From Bryobacteraceae bacterium (lineage in GTDB: Bacteria; Acidobacteriota; Terriglobia; Bryobacterales; Bryobacteraceae), in assembly GCA_029975915.1 (NCBI GenBank), contig JARKOC010000058.1, positions 1-64,000 on the forward strand: 64,000 nt of DNA. The letters run 5' to 3'. The notes below the pieces were generated by a model. The model searched no databases and had not been told where the DNA came from. It was given only the letters and a program-made list of their open reading frames with translations. A program made the translations under genes and the position numbers. Shown piece by piece: positions 21,643 to 32,500 of this stretch (position 1 is the stretch's first letter; each line of letters begins with the position of its first letter).

Positions 21643-21940
21643 CGTCGGCCAACCTTCCATCACCGGTCCCGGCGTGCGTCGGTTCGCTGCCCGCAGGGAG
21701 TCAAGGCGTCTTCCCCGTGACACGGCCATTGCGGCACAGGCTGGCGGGCATATGTAACGTTCAGCAGATCTGCGGACTCCATTGATGGAGTTCCAAGTGC
21801 TGGTTGACGTTTTGGGTACCCGTTGAGCACAAGCCAGCGCGGGTTCAGCTTTTGAAATGGGAGCGCCAGATCGCACTCGAGCAGGGTTTGCAAGGCCCCA
21901 GCCGGGCATGTAAGATCGTGGCGACGGAGAATCGCCCATC
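21643..21940. other. 298-bp gap, no supported gene
   Basis: No coding region is convincing here. A TAAGAT box lies 24 bases before the isomerase ATG at 21941 and may be its promoter. A 77-codon minus-strand frame is open but lacks any recognisable feature. Confidence 0.35.
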
Positions 21941-23437
21941 ATGTGTTGTCACGATCATGGTTTGAGCCGGCGGGGCTTTGTTGCTCTGGCGGGCGCCGCG
22001 GCAGCGCCGCTGCCTGCCTTGGATCCGGCGGCTGCGTGGGACCCGGAGCGTCCGTTTGAAAAGCGGTACAAGACGTTGCGTGTTCGTCCCGTGCTTCTGT
22101 ACGCGACGCCAACGCCAAAGAAGCAGACTTCATGGAAATCATGGGGAGGCGTGCTGACAGAGGACGCCGCGACTGAGGAGCTAGGCCGCATCAGGCGAGA
22201 ATGGGTAGCCCTGCAAAGTCAGGCCGATTTCCCGCTCGAAGTCCTGCCCGCCGCAAAGGCATCCAGCGTGGACACGGCGGCAGCAGTCCCTCGCGACGGC
22301 GAGGACATCCGCGTCATCTATCCGGCCGCGGGCAGTGGCGCCATGCTGCGTGCCGCCCTGGGGGACAATTCGGATGCCCTGATCTTTGCCAGGCACCGGT
22401 CGGGGCCGGTCTATTACTGGTATGAGGCCCTCAGCACGCGGTATCTGAGGAAATCGGAAGTCCCTTACGGCACGCAAGGAACGCCGCGCGTCTCGGTGAA
22501 TGACGTCGTGGTGGACGATCTTCGGGAGTTGTTGTGGCGGCTACGCGCCTTATGCGGCCTGAAGACTTTTCTCGGGACTAAAATCCTTGCCCTTGGGGGG
22601 CCCTGGGGCAAATACGCGCCCGAGGCGCCTCAAGTGGCAAAGGAGAAGTTCGGACTGCAAATCGTCAACTACGGCTACCCCGAGTTCGAAAAGCGCATCG
22701 CGAGCGCCCTGAACGACAGCGCCCGCGTCACCCAAGCCCGCGCGTCGGCTGAACGGTATCTCCGGATGCCAGGCACTCGCCTGGAAACAGAACACAACTT
22801 CGTCGTCAACGCCTTCGTTCTCTATACGGTCCTCAAGGAACTGATGAAAGAGCACCAGACAGAGGCGTTCACCATCCAGAGCTGCATGGGAACTGTCCTC
22901 CCAATGGCCCAGACCACCGCATGCCTCACCCTCGGCCTGATGTGCGACGAAGGAATTCCCGCGTTCTGTGAATCGGATTTCGTGGTAATCCCTGCATGCC
23001 TTTTCCTTCGCGCAGTCAGCGGACGGCCAGTCTTCATGCACAACTCGACTTTCCCGCACAATGGGATCGTGACATGCGCGCACTGCGCGGCGCCGCGCCG
23101 CATGGATGGCGTCCGTTACGAGCCTGTGCGGATCCTCACGCACTACGAGTCCGAGTATGGCGCGGCCCCAAAAGTGGAAATCCCCGCCGGCCAGCAGGTC
23201 ACGTTCATCAATCCCGAATACGCGACGTGCCGGTGGCTTGGGATGAAAGGTGTCGTCGAAGCAAACCCATTTCTGCCAATCTGCCGGTCACAACAGGATG
23301 TCCGAATCGCTGGAGACTGGCGCAAACTCCTCAACGAGGTGCGGGACTCGCACTGGGCCATGGCTTATGGCGACTGGCTGAATGAATGCGGATACGCGGC
23401 CGAAAGAGCTGGTGTCCGGTGGGAGAGCATCGTCTAG
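21941..23437 (+). CDS. Tat-exported L-fucose isomerase-like sugar isomerase
   Basis: A 498-residue protein with a twin-arginine signal (SRRGFVALAGAAAAPL). The body resembles the FucI/AraA-like isomerase superfamily, including a C-terminal half with metal-ligand-type residues (TIQSCMGTVLPMAQT, LMCDEGIPAFCESDF, HNSTFPHNGIVTCAHC). Classic FucI enzymes are cytoplasmic, so the signal is notable and the reaction may not be simple aldose-ketose isomerisation. It is followed after 178 bases by another Tat-exported protein on the same strand. Confidence 0.75.
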   Translation: MCCHDHGLSRRGFVALAGAAAAPLPALDPAAAWDPERPFEKRYKTLRVRPVLLYATPTPKKQTSWKSWGGVLTEDAATEELGRIRREWVALQSQADFPLEVLPAAKASSVDTAAAVPRDGEDIRVIYPAAGSGAMLRAALGDNSDALIFARHRSGPVYYWYEALSTRYLRKSEVPYGTQGTPRVSVNDVVVDDLRELLWRLRALCGLKTFLGTKILALGGPWGKYAPEAPQVAKEKFGLQIVNYGYPEFEKRIASALNDSARVTQARASAERYLRMPGTRLETEHNFVVNAFVLYTVLKELMKEHQTEAFTIQSCMGTVLPMAQTTACLTLGLMCDEGIPAFCESDFVVIPACLFLRAVSGRPVFMHNSTFPHNGIVTCAHCAAPRRMDGVRYEPVRILTHYESEYGAAPKVEIPAGQQVTFINPEYATCRWLGMKGVVEANPFLPICRSQQDVRIAGDWRKLLNEVRDSHWAMAYGDWLNECGYAAERAGVRWESIV

Positions 23438-23615
23438 CAGGCTCCCCGATCTTGAGTCTGGAGCCCACTCGAACTCCTGCCAACCGGGATAGACGCATAC
23501 GGACCTGCCGATGGCTTCGACGGGAATGGCAAGGCCCAGGAGTACAAACAGAGCCACCTCCTGTGGCGCTGGAGGTGGTGACATGCTGTTGTACTGTCAA
23601 TGGTGATACTGAGCC

Positions 23616-26213
23616 ATGAGCCGCGACAATATTAAGCGACGATCATTTCTCCAAGCTGTTGGCGCGGCCGGGCCCGCCGTGCAGGCAATGGGAGCGGCGG
23701 AGGCTGGGCGATTCACGCCCGTGCCGCTGAATGCGTTGTTCAACGCCTCCACCATCGACTTCGGCCCGCGGCCATGGGCGCGTCGCTGGCCCGCCGTCAC
23801 CGACAACCTGATTCGCACGCTTCGCGGCCCGCAAGTTCTCAGAGGTCTTCCTTTCGAACTTGGACCGGAGGGCCTCGACCGGAAGGCTTGGATCGCCTTG
23901 AGCACGCGCGGTCAACCCTGGACAGCGCGAATCATCGAAATCCCAATTGGCTGCAAAGCCCGGTTCCTTTGCTTCGCGCACTTCTGCGACTGGGAACTGG
24001 AGGAGTTCGACCCGGCCGATGCTGACGCCATCGAGGGAATCGGCGAAACCCTGGCCGAGGCCACCCTTGTTTACGGAGATGGCTCCACACGCGCGGCGCC
24101 CATCCGCCGCCGGTTCGAAGTCGGTCCTCCAGCCGCGGCCTGGGGCCGCGAGTGCTTTAACGCAATGCAGAGCAACTCATGGCGCGGCGCCAGACTCGAC
24201 GATCCTCTGCCTCGAGGTTCCGACTGGGGGTGGCAGCAACAGGCCGTACTCTACCAAACGATCAGCCGGACGGCGCTCTGGATCTGGGCCTTCGAGAATC
24301 CCCTTCCGGAACGGCCTGTCAAAATGATACGCCTGGAATCGAAGGCTGAAGACTACCTCCTTCTGTGCGGCTTAACGCTCTTTCATGGGCACGAGCACCC
24401 ACTGCGGCACGAGCGGCGGCGTCTTTTCCGCATCACGCTTCCGGATCAGGCGGACCCGGATCGTTGGTCTGTGGAGACCGACCTGGGCATCGTCGTTCGC
24501 ACCTTCCCCAGCGCAGGGTTTCTGCCTGAGGAGTGGCTCAAGTCCGGTACGGCCGGGCTTGGCGAGGCCACGAGATCCAAACCGGATACCCGCCACATCT
24601 ACGCCGAAATCGCTTGTAGTAACGGCGCCAGAATCACCCTGCTCGACAACAAGACCGGCGCTCGTCACACATTCGACGTTTCCGGCAGAGAAAAGAGCGC
24701 GCTACGCGTCGAGGTTGTGGAACCACACAAAGTCTGGGTGCGCGGCAAAGTGGTGGATGGAGCGTCTGGCCGGCCCGTGCCCGCTCGCCTGGCCTTCCGG
24801 TCAAAAGACGGCCACTACATTCCACCATACGGACACAGGACAGAGGTCAACACCGCCTGGTTCCAGGACTATGGCGCAGATCTGCAACTTGGCCAATCGC
24901 CGTTCGCTTACGTGGATGGCAACTTTCAGATCGAACTGCCCGCGGGCGAAGTCTTCGTCGAGTTGAGCAAGGGCTTTGAGTACGATGCTGTCCGGCAACG
25001 GATCATGATCGCGCCCGATCAACGCGAAGTCGAATTGCGGCTCAGCCGCATGACGGATTGGCGCGCCAAGGGCTGGGTGACCGCGGACACGCACGTTCAT
25101 TTCCTGTCGCCGTCCACCGCATTGCTCGAAGCCCAGGCCGAGGGCGTCAACCTGGTCAACCTGCTGGCTGCCCAATGGGGCGACTTGTACACAAACGTCG
25201 GCGATCTGCACCACGGACCGCTGCTCTCAAAGGACGGCGAGACGCTGGTCTCGATCGGGACGGAAAACCGTCAACATCTCATGGGGCATCTGGGCCTGCT
25301 CGGCGGCCACGGCGAACCGGTGTTCCCCATGTCAGCCGACGGCCCGAGCGAAGGCCACATCGGCGATCCGATGTGGTCAAGCATGTCGGATTGGGCCGAC
25401 GCATGCCGTAAGCGCGAGGGACTTGTCGTCGCCGTTCATTTCCCTAGCCCGAACGCCGAGATGGCAGCTGAAATCGTTCGCGGCAAGGTTGACGCTCTCG
25501 AACTCAATCCGCGCGAGGACGGCAGTTTCCGCTCGATTGCATTCCAGGACTACTACCGCTACCTGAACTGCGGCTACCGCGTGGCAGCCGCAGGTGGCAC
25601 AGACAAGATGGCCGCGCAAACTCCCGTTGGCGGCAACCGGACCTATGCCTATATCGGTGGAGCGGAGTTCAGTTTCGCCAACTGGGCTGAAGCGGTGCGC
25701 GCTGGACGCACATTCTCCACAACGGGCCCGCTTCTCGACTTCCGCGTCGATGGCCGGATGCCGGGCAGCGAGATCCGACTGCGTACCGGAAGCGGTTCGC
25801 TGGAGGTCCATGCCACAGCAACCAGCTATGTCCCTTTCCACCGTCTGGAAATCGTCTTCAACGGCAAAGTGATTTTTTCGCGCGAAGACGCCGCCGGCAC
25901 TCGAAACATGGCGCTGAAGGAGACCGTCAGGGTGAAAGGGCCAGGTTGGCTTGCCGCGCGGTGCTCCTCGCGGCTCCGCACCCCGCGTTTTGGCGTGGCT
26001 GCCCACACTTCGCCGGTCTATTGTGTCGTCCCAGGAGAGGAGGCATTTTCGGCGCCAGCCGCGGCTTACTTCCTGCGCCTCATCGAGGGCACGCAACTCT
26101 ATGTCGAGAATCTCGCCACCAGACCGGGCCAAGCGCAGTTCGAACGAATCCGCCAGGTGCTGCGGGAAGCGCAGGCACACCTGCATGCCAGGCAAATCAA
26201 GCACGGGCACTGA
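23616..26213 (+). CDS. Tat-exported CehA/McbA-type PHP metallohydrolase
   Basis: An 865-residue protein with a twin-arginine signal (KRRSFLQAVGAAG). The N-terminal 370 residues show mixed beta structure. A carboxypeptidase-regulatory-like segment follows at about 370-470 (VWVRGKVVDGASGRPVPARL). The PHP metal-dependent hydrolase domain is at about 490-720, beginning with the HxH metal motif in VTADTHVHFLSP and followed by VVAVHFPSPNAEM and AAGGTDKM. A C-terminal beta domain follows. CehA/McbA relatives hydrolyse carbamate esters, but this subgroup in soil bacteria has no assigned substrate. It forms a pair with the isomerase-like gene upstream. Confidence 0.75.
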   Translation: MSRDNIKRRSFLQAVGAAGPAVQAMGAAEAGRFTPVPLNALFNASTIDFGPRPWARRWPAVTDNLIRTLRGPQVLRGLPFELGPEGLDRKAWIALSTRGQPWTARIIEIPIGCKARFLCFAHFCDWELEEFDPADADAIEGIGETLAEATLVYGDGSTRAAPIRRRFEVGPPAAAWGRECFNAMQSNSWRGARLDDPLPRGSDWGWQQQAVLYQTISRTALWIWAFENPLPERPVKMIRLESKAEDYLLLCGLTLFHGHEHPLRHERRRLFRITLPDQADPDRWSVETDLGIVVRTFPSAGFLPEEWLKSGTAGLGEATRSKPDTRHIYAEIACSNGARITLLDNKTGARHTFDVSGREKSALRVEVVEPHKVWVRGKVVDGASGRPVPARLAFRSKDGHYIPPYGHRTEVNTAWFQDYGADLQLGQSPFAYVDGNFQIELPAGEVFVELSKGFEYDAVRQRIMIAPDQREVELRLSRMTDWRAKGWVTADTHVHFLSPSTALLEAQAEGVNLVNLLAAQWGDLYTNVGDLHHGPLLSKDGETLVSIGTENRQHLMGHLGLLGGHGEPVFPMSADGPSEGHIGDPMWSSMSDWADACRKREGLVVAVHFPSPNAEMAAEIVRGKVDALELNPREDGSFRSIAFQDYYRYLNCGYRVAAAGGTDKMAAQTPVGGNRTYAYIGGAEFSFANWAEAVRAGRTFSTTGPLLDFRVDGRMPGSEIRLRTGSGSLEVHATATSYVPFHRLEIVFNGKVIFSREDAAGTRNMALKETVRVKGPGWLAARCSSRLRTPRFGVAAHTSPVYCVVPGEEAFSAPAAAYFLRLIEGTQLYVENLATRPGQAQFERIRQVLREAQAHLHARQIKHGH

Positions 26214-26312
26214 TGGGAGCGGCTCCTGCCGCATGCCGAGCGGTTTGTGAAAGCCTACAGGTCGATTAGCCTCCAGCACCTCTACGCAAAGGGTGCTCCG
26301 GTGGCATTGCCA

Positions 26313-27521
26313 CTACTGGGACATTCCCCGGGCGGAGATCCTCCAGGAGGTCTCCACTTGCCGGCCTCGGACGCCGTACATTCTGTCGTACAGGTTCACG
26401 GTGGGATCGCAGTGTGGAATCACAAACTCCACGCGGTCGCCAACCTTCAGTGCCCGGGACGCTTTGGCGATGTTCAGCTTACCGTGCTCGTCTCCTCCCC
26501 AGGAGAACCCAATTCCTTCGATGCCGCGAGCCTCTGGCGGGAAGGGCTTATCCGTGGAAAACGCCTTGAGTCCGCCGTCGACCACCGCCTCAGTGTCCGA
26601 CGGCTTGCTGACAACCGTGGTCAGTACGGTCAGGGCGTAGCTGAAGTCGCTGAACACCGGCCCGCCCGGTCCGCCGATTCTCGCATAGTCAATGTCCATG
26701 AAAACAAAACTGCCGGGCTGAAGCTCCGTGATGCCATCGATGTCGCAGTCGATGTTGTATGTGCCCGTTGAACCTCCAGTCAGGAGTGGACACGGTATTC
26801 CGCCGCTCTCGATCATGCGCCTGGTCTCGGCGGCCGTCTGCATCACCGTGTTGGAGAGCGTTCGTCGCGCTTCGAACCCGTTCCTGTGTGACGCGTGTCC
26901 CGCATAGGCCTGCAACCCGGCGAGGCGCACGTTCCGGAGCCTGGAGATATCCTGGGCCAGAGCGAGCGCAGGCTTTCCAGCGGGTATGCCGGTCCTATTG
27001 CCGACATAGAGGTCGATGGCCACGTGGAGATTCAACTTGGCTGCCCTCGCGGCCTCATTGAGATCTGCTGCATTCGCCTGGTTGTCCACGCAGAAGATCG
27101 TCTCGGGCCTCAGCCGGGCCAATCGCACGGCTCGTTCGATTTTGTGCTGCCCGATCACAGCGGTTGTGATCAAAAGGCCTGCAACCCCGCCCTGGGCGAA
27201 TGCCTCGGCCTCGCTCAATTTGGCCGCACAGCTGCCCACAGCGCCGGCTGCGATCAGCCTTCGCGCAATCTCAGGACACTTGTGGGTCTTGCCGTGAGGA
27301 CGCAACGCCCGGTTTTTCGTTCTGCAATGGGCCGCCATCTTCGCGATGTTGGCGTCGAGAGCGTCGAGATCCACGAGTAGCGCTGGCGTAGGCAAATCGT
27401 CCACCGAAAGCCGGCCCTTGAAATTGCCGCTCCCGATGATTCGTTCCACTTCCGCCCACGGACGCCTGGCGCCGGCCAGCAGCGCCGCCGGAGCCAATGC
27501 AAACAAGGTCCTTCGCAGCAT
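26313..27521 (-). CDS. Exported DSD1-family PLP enzyme, D-threonine aldolase/D-serine dehydratase-like
   Basis: A 402-residue fold-type III PLP enzyme (alanine-racemase-like barrel). The PLP lysine is in LRPHGKTHKC after the entry motif LPTPALLVDLDALDANI. A C-terminal metal-site region reads VIPHCDPTVNLYDRMYG, as in D-serine dehydratase and D-threonine aldolase. A signal peptide (MLRRTLFALAPAALLAGA) suggests export, unusual for a PLP enzyme unless it folds with cofactor outside or uses Tat. It is convergent with the PHP gene. The substrate is probably a D-3-hydroxy amino acid, but this is inference. Confidence 0.8.
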   Translation of the reverse strand: MLRRTLFALAPAALLAGARRPWAEVERIIGSGNFKGRLSVDDLPTPALLVDLDALDANIAKMAAHCRTKNRALRPHGKTHKCPEIARRLIAAGAVGSCAAKLSEAEAFAQGGVAGLLITTAVIGQHKIERAVRLARLRPETIFCVDNQANAADLNEAARAAKLNLHVAIDLYVGNRTGIPAGKPALALAQDISRLRNVRLAGLQAYAGHASHRNGFEARRTLSNTVMQTAAETRRMIESGGIPCPLLTGGSTGTYNIDCDIDGITELQPGSFVFMDIDYARIGGPGGPVFSDFSYALTVLTTVVSKPSDTEAVVDGGLKAFSTDKPFPPEARGIEGIGFSWGGDEHGKLNIAKASRALKVGDRVEFVIPHCDPTVNLYDRMYGVRGRQVETSWRISARGMSQ

Positions 27522-27547
27522 AGTGGAGATGATGATAACACCACTCT

Positions 27548-29020
27548 CTAGCGGGACCGCTCGCTAGCGGCTATCCGCAAGGCATGTCGTTTCACCGAAC
27601 GCAGCATCCCCCGGAAGACGATGCAGTGCAGCGGCAACACCGCATACCAATACATCAGGCCGGATACGCCCTTTGGCTCGAAGAAAGCGGTCTGCGTCAG
27701 TGTGCAACCTCCAGCCCCGTCAGCCCTGATCCTGAAGTCCAGCAAAGCCTCCCCGGGCAGTTTCATTTCCGCCCTCAGTGAGAGAGACTTGTCGCGCTCT
27801 AAGCCCGCCACGCGCCAGAAGTCGAGTGCGTCTCCGCACCTCAAGGAATCCGGGTCGCGCCGGCCCCGCCGGAGCCCCGGACCTCCCACTATTCGATCCA
27901 TCGCGCCTCTGATCCTCCAGAGCCAGTCAGCGTACCAGCCGTGCTCGCCGCCTAACTGGCAAACCGCGCTGAATACAGCCGCCGCGGGCGCTTCAATTTG
28001 GATCATCCGCTCATCCTTGAAAACGGTTCCGCCTGACCAGTCCGGGTCGCCCGGCATCGGCCCAGCCATCGACCAGTTCGTCTCCACCAGGTGCGACTCC
28101 ACCTGCCTTAGGGCCGCCCGGATGGCTTCCCTCACATTCAGGAGCTTCTGTGGGACGAGGCGGGTGATTCGGTCCTCCCGGCAGATCACTTCGTTCTTCA
28201 GTCCCTCCGCCAGAGGCCTCGCGATGCGGTTGCTCAGTGGCGTGACCAGGTGAATCCAATAGGAACTGAGGCGCGGTGTCAGCACCGGTACCGGGACGAT
28301 CCATCGGCGCCGCAAGCCCAGTTCATCCGCCATCACCCGCATGATTTCTCGATACGTGAGGATCTCCGATCCGCCGATGTCGAAGGTCGCGCCGGCGCAC
28401 TCCGGTACGGAAAGCGCGCCTACAAGGTAACCGAGCACGTTATCGACCCCGATTGGCTGGCACCTCGTGTTCACCCATTTCGGAGTGATCATGACCGGCA
28501 ACCGCTCGACAAGATACCTGAGAATCTCGAACGAAGCCGAGCCTGACCCGATGATCATCGCCGCCCGCAACACAGTCACAGGCACGCCTGTGGACGCAAG
28601 TGCTGTCTCAACGTCCCTCCGCGAGGTCAGATGCTCGCTGAGCCCAGGACCCGTCTCGCCGAGGCCGCCAAGGTAAATGATCCTCCCCAGCCCGGCTTCC
28701 CGCGCGGCCTGAGCGAAGGTGGCGGCCAATTCCAGGTCCCGCCGCGCATACTCTCCCTTTGCCGACATCATTGAGTGGACGAGATAGTAGGCGGCCGTGC
28801 ACCCAGTTAGCGCCTGTTGAAGCGCCTCCTTGTCGGACAAATTGGTCTGACGGACTTCAACTCCTTGGCCGGACGTCCACCACCGGCCTTCCAACTTCTT
28901 CGGCGATCGCACGAGACAGCGCAATTGGCGCCCGGACTGAAGCAGCAACGGCGCCAGTCGTCCGCCGATGTAGCCAGTGGCGCCTGCGATAGCTATCCTT
29001 TCTGGTTGAGCGCCTGCCAT
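27548..29020 (-). CDS. SDR-type NAD(P)-binding protein with DUF2867 domain
   Basis: A 490-residue two-domain protein. The N-terminal Rossmann domain starts IAIAGATGYIGGRL (dinucleotide site) and resembles atypical SDR/NmrA-like epimerases. The C-terminal part (GLERDKSLSLRAEMKLPGEALLDF, FEPKGVSGLMYWYAVLPLH) matches DUF2867, a START-like fold. This fusion is common in soil bacteria and has no assigned reaction. Start ATG 29020 has GAGGA 5 bases upstream; the longer open frame to 29239 is not supported. It ends 26 bases upstream of the DSD1-type start on the same strand, so the two may be cotranscribed. Confidence 0.82.
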   Translation of the reverse strand: MAGAQPERIAIAGATGYIGGRLAPLLLQSGRQLRCLVRSPKKLEGRWWTSGQGVEVRQTNLSDKEALQQALTGCTAAYYLVHSMMSAKGEYARRDLELAATFAQAAREAGLGRIIYLGGLGETGPGLSEHLTSRRDVETALASTGVPVTVLRAAMIIGSGSASFEILRYLVERLPVMITPKWVNTRCQPIGVDNVLGYLVGALSVPECAGATFDIGGSEILTYREIMRVMADELGLRRRWIVPVPVLTPRLSSYWIHLVTPLSNRIARPLAEGLKNEVICREDRITRLVPQKLLNVREAIRAALRQVESHLVETNWSMAGPMPGDPDWSGGTVFKDERMIQIEAPAAAVFSAVCQLGGEHGWYADWLWRIRGAMDRIVGGPGLRRGRRDPDSLRCGDALDFWRVAGLERDKSLSLRAEMKLPGEALLDFRIRADGAGGCTLTQTAFFEPKGVSGLMYWYAVLPLHCIVFRGMLRSVKRHALRIAASERSR

Positions 29021-29557
29021 GGTGATCCTCGACAAATAACTGTAGCGCTTCCCAGCCGGCCTATGACCTCGCCGGCTGAACGCTTTCCCTGTGGCACGCC
29101 GAGCCCCTGCGCCAACACTTTTGCCTCTGGCTGCCACCCCCCTGGCATCCGGGGCCGGATCGCAGTATGATCGCAACCGAATCACCAGTGTGACAGGCGG
29201 TCGAATGCGGGTTCGGTTGCAGAGGACGGGCCCTATCACGAAAGACGAAGTCGTGTAGGGTCAAACACTTATGACAAAACGGAGCAGACCGCATAGCCGG
29301 ATCAGAAATCAACTTAGATCTGCCTTCAAACGAATCCGAATCGCACGGATCCAAAGCCTAATGGCAGGCATTCCGCGCACGTCTAAACTTTCTTGGGTCG
29401 CATTGCAAATTTTGGTATCGCGTTTCACAAAATTGGAGTATAGTCTTCCCAGTGGGCTATCGTGCGATAAATGCGACCCCGAAATTCGGGATACTCTGTC
29501 CGCACTCGATCGGCTGCCTCAGGCCATGCCGGCCTTAGATTGGAAAGGGAGTAAACG
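29021..29557. other. Divergent regulatory gap before the TonB-receptor-like gene
   Basis: No gene is supported in this 537-bp gap, which is AT-richer from about 29260. It contains a TATAGT -10 candidate at 29439-29444 (no good -35) and a hyphenated palindrome CCCGAA-A-TTCGGG at 29478-29490, about 68 bases before the receptor start. These are plausible control sites for the receptor. Confidence 0.4.
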
Positions 29558-32500
29558 ATGTCTCGCTTCAGCAGGATACTTCAAATAATCTTCGTTCTGT
29601 CGCTTTGCGCGGCGACGGCGTCCGCCCAGGAGGTACGGGCCAGCATTACCGGGCTCGTGACGGACTCGAGCGGAGCTGCACTGGCAAACGCCACAGTGCG
29701 TGTAGTCAATGTTGCGAACCAGGTCGCCGTAACGGCGGTGACCAATGCGACCGGCAACTATGTCACCCCGTTCCTCGCGCCTGGCTCCTACGAGATGAGC
29801 GTCGAGGCCACGGGCTTCAAAAAGTTCGTCCGTCAGAATATCGTCCTTCAATTGCAGGACAGGGCGCGTATCGACATCCAGTTGGAGTTGGGAGAACTTT
29901 CGCAAAGCGTCACCGTCTCAGAAGCCCTCTCCAACCTCGAAACCGAAACCGCGAGCCGCGGCGCAACTATCTCAAACCAGCTGATTGCGAACTTGCCGAC
30001 ACAAGGCCGCAATCCGTTCCAGATCGCCTGGGCGGCGCCCGGCGTCTTCAAGGCCGGCGGCTGGCGCTATCTCCGCAGCTTTGATATCGCCGGCACCTCG
30101 GGGTTCTCGGCCAACGGAGGGCGCTCGAAGGAAAATGAAGTTCTGCTAGACGGCATCAGCAACGTCCGCTCGGACCGAACCGTTATTCACGTGCCGACTA
30201 TGGACTCCATCCAAGAGTTCAAGATCTTGCTCAACACCTACGACGCGCAGTATGGCCGCACTGGCGGCGGCATCGTGACAATGGTAACTAAGGGCGGGAC
30301 TAACGATTTCCACGGCACGCTGTTCGAATACTTCCAAAACGCCAAGATGAACGCCAATCAGTTCGAATTGAACGCCGCCGGCACGAAGAGACCCCCCAAC
30401 AACATTAATAGTTACGGTTTCCACCTCTCCGGTCCGGTGTTCATCCCCAAGGCGTATGATGGCCGGAACAAGCTGTTTTGGATGCTGTCCTACGAGGCCA
30501 TGAAACAGCGCTCCGCCGACCCGGCCGTAGCCACAGTGCCCGAGATGGCATGGCGCAACGGTAACTTTTCGACACGCTACAATGCAGCCGGCGCGCTAGT
30601 CCAGATGTATGATCCGCTGACGACGCAAAGCGACGGAACGCGCACCCCGTTCGCGGGTAACATCCTGCCCTCCAGCCGTCTGTCGAAGATGGCTCTGGAA
30701 GCATTGTCCTACTATCCAGCTCCGACCTCGGCCGGCGTTGGAGCAGCAAAGATTCAGAACTACCCATTCCCATCTCGCTGGATCGGTGACATGGCACAGT
30801 GGATCGGGCGAATGGATCTGGCAATCAATTCGCGGAACACCGTGTTCTTCCGATACGGGCAGAATCCTTTCAGCGAATACCGCGGTCTCAAATTCATCCA
30901 GAATATTAGCGACGCCAACCCGGCCGAACCGACCGGTAACGCTCCGCTGATTCGCAACGGCCGCAACTGGACATTGGACTGGACGTCGACTCTCACTCCT
31001 AGGATGACGTTCAGCCTCCGTGCCGGTTTAAGCCGATGGGAAGAGACCACCGGTAGCAGCTACGGCACAGGCTATGACCAGAGCCGGATGGGGGTCGCGT
31101 CTTCTCTCCTGTCTCAATTTACCAGGCAAGGGTTCCCCAACATCAACTTGGGCACTTATCAAAGCATGGGGACCGACCGGCTGATCAACTACGGCGCCAA
31201 CGACGCCTACACACTGCAGCCAAACCTGAACATGGTTACAGGAAGACATGTCCTGAAGATGGGCCTTGAGGTTCGCCGATACAACGACAATACTATGAAC
31301 CCGGGTCTGGCCGCAGGCGCCTATGCGTTCGGTAAGAACTGGACGCAAGCCGTCTCCAACCGCGCTGATGCGGTCTCTGGCGATGAGCTGGCCACCTTCC
31401 TGCTCGGCTACCCGACTTCAGCCTACGTAGACCGCAACATCGATCCCGCCTACAAGAGCCTCTATTATGCCGGTTTCTTCCAGGATGACTGGAAGGTGAC
31501 TTCACGCCTGACCGTCAACCTCGGCTTGCGTTGGGACTATGAAGCGCCAGCCGTTGAGCGGTATGACCGCCAGGTACGCGGACTCGACTTCAACGCGCCG
31601 AGCCCCATTGCCTCACAGGTGTCGGGCTTGACGCTCAAAGGCGCTGTTCTGTTCTCGAATCTAAACGGCGAGCCGCGCGGCGTGGTCCTGCCCGACAAAA
31701 ACAACTGGGCGCCACGCATTGGCGCCGCTTACCGAATTGGGGACAAATGGGTAGTACGCGGCGGCTATGGCCTCTACTACCTTGGCCAAAGCGCCCGCGG
31801 CCCGGAAAACGGGTACAGCCAGCGGACTAATGCCGTTGTCTCGACAGATGGCAACCAGACCCCGGCTGTCACCACCGCGAACGCGTTCGCCCTTCAACCC
31901 GGCGGGCTGCTTCTGGCCGCTGTAGGCAATTCCAAGGGAGCAGCCAGTTTTCTGGGTGAATCGATCTCGCCCAACTACCAGAACCGGCCATTGCCCTATT
32001 CGCACCAATATTCGTTTGACATCCAGCGCGAAATGCCGGGCGGAATCCTCTTGGAAGCCGGCTATGTCGGCAACCTGACCCGCAAACTCCCGCTGGGCCT
32101 AGGAGCGAACTATGTACCCATTTCCGAACTCGGCAAGCGGACCGCGGCAGGCGTGATCGACACCGCGTACTATACGGGCAGGATTCCGAACCCGATGGCT
32201 GGTCTGATCCCAAACAACGCGAATTTGAACGGCACCACCATCCCTCGCCAGAACCTGATGTACGCCTTCCCGCAGTTCTCGGGAATCACTTTCAATAATG
32301 TTCCCATCGGTAAGCAGCGCTACGACAGCTTCCAGTTCAAGTTCACCAAGCGCTTCTCGCACGGCGTGACTTTCCTCGGAAGCTACACCATTGCCAAGAC
32401 TCTGGAACAGGTTGCGGTCCAGAACGCTCAGTTCTTCAACCTGGCCGATCCCGATTCCACCATGTTGATGAAACAGCCTGCGGCTGACATTGACATCCCG

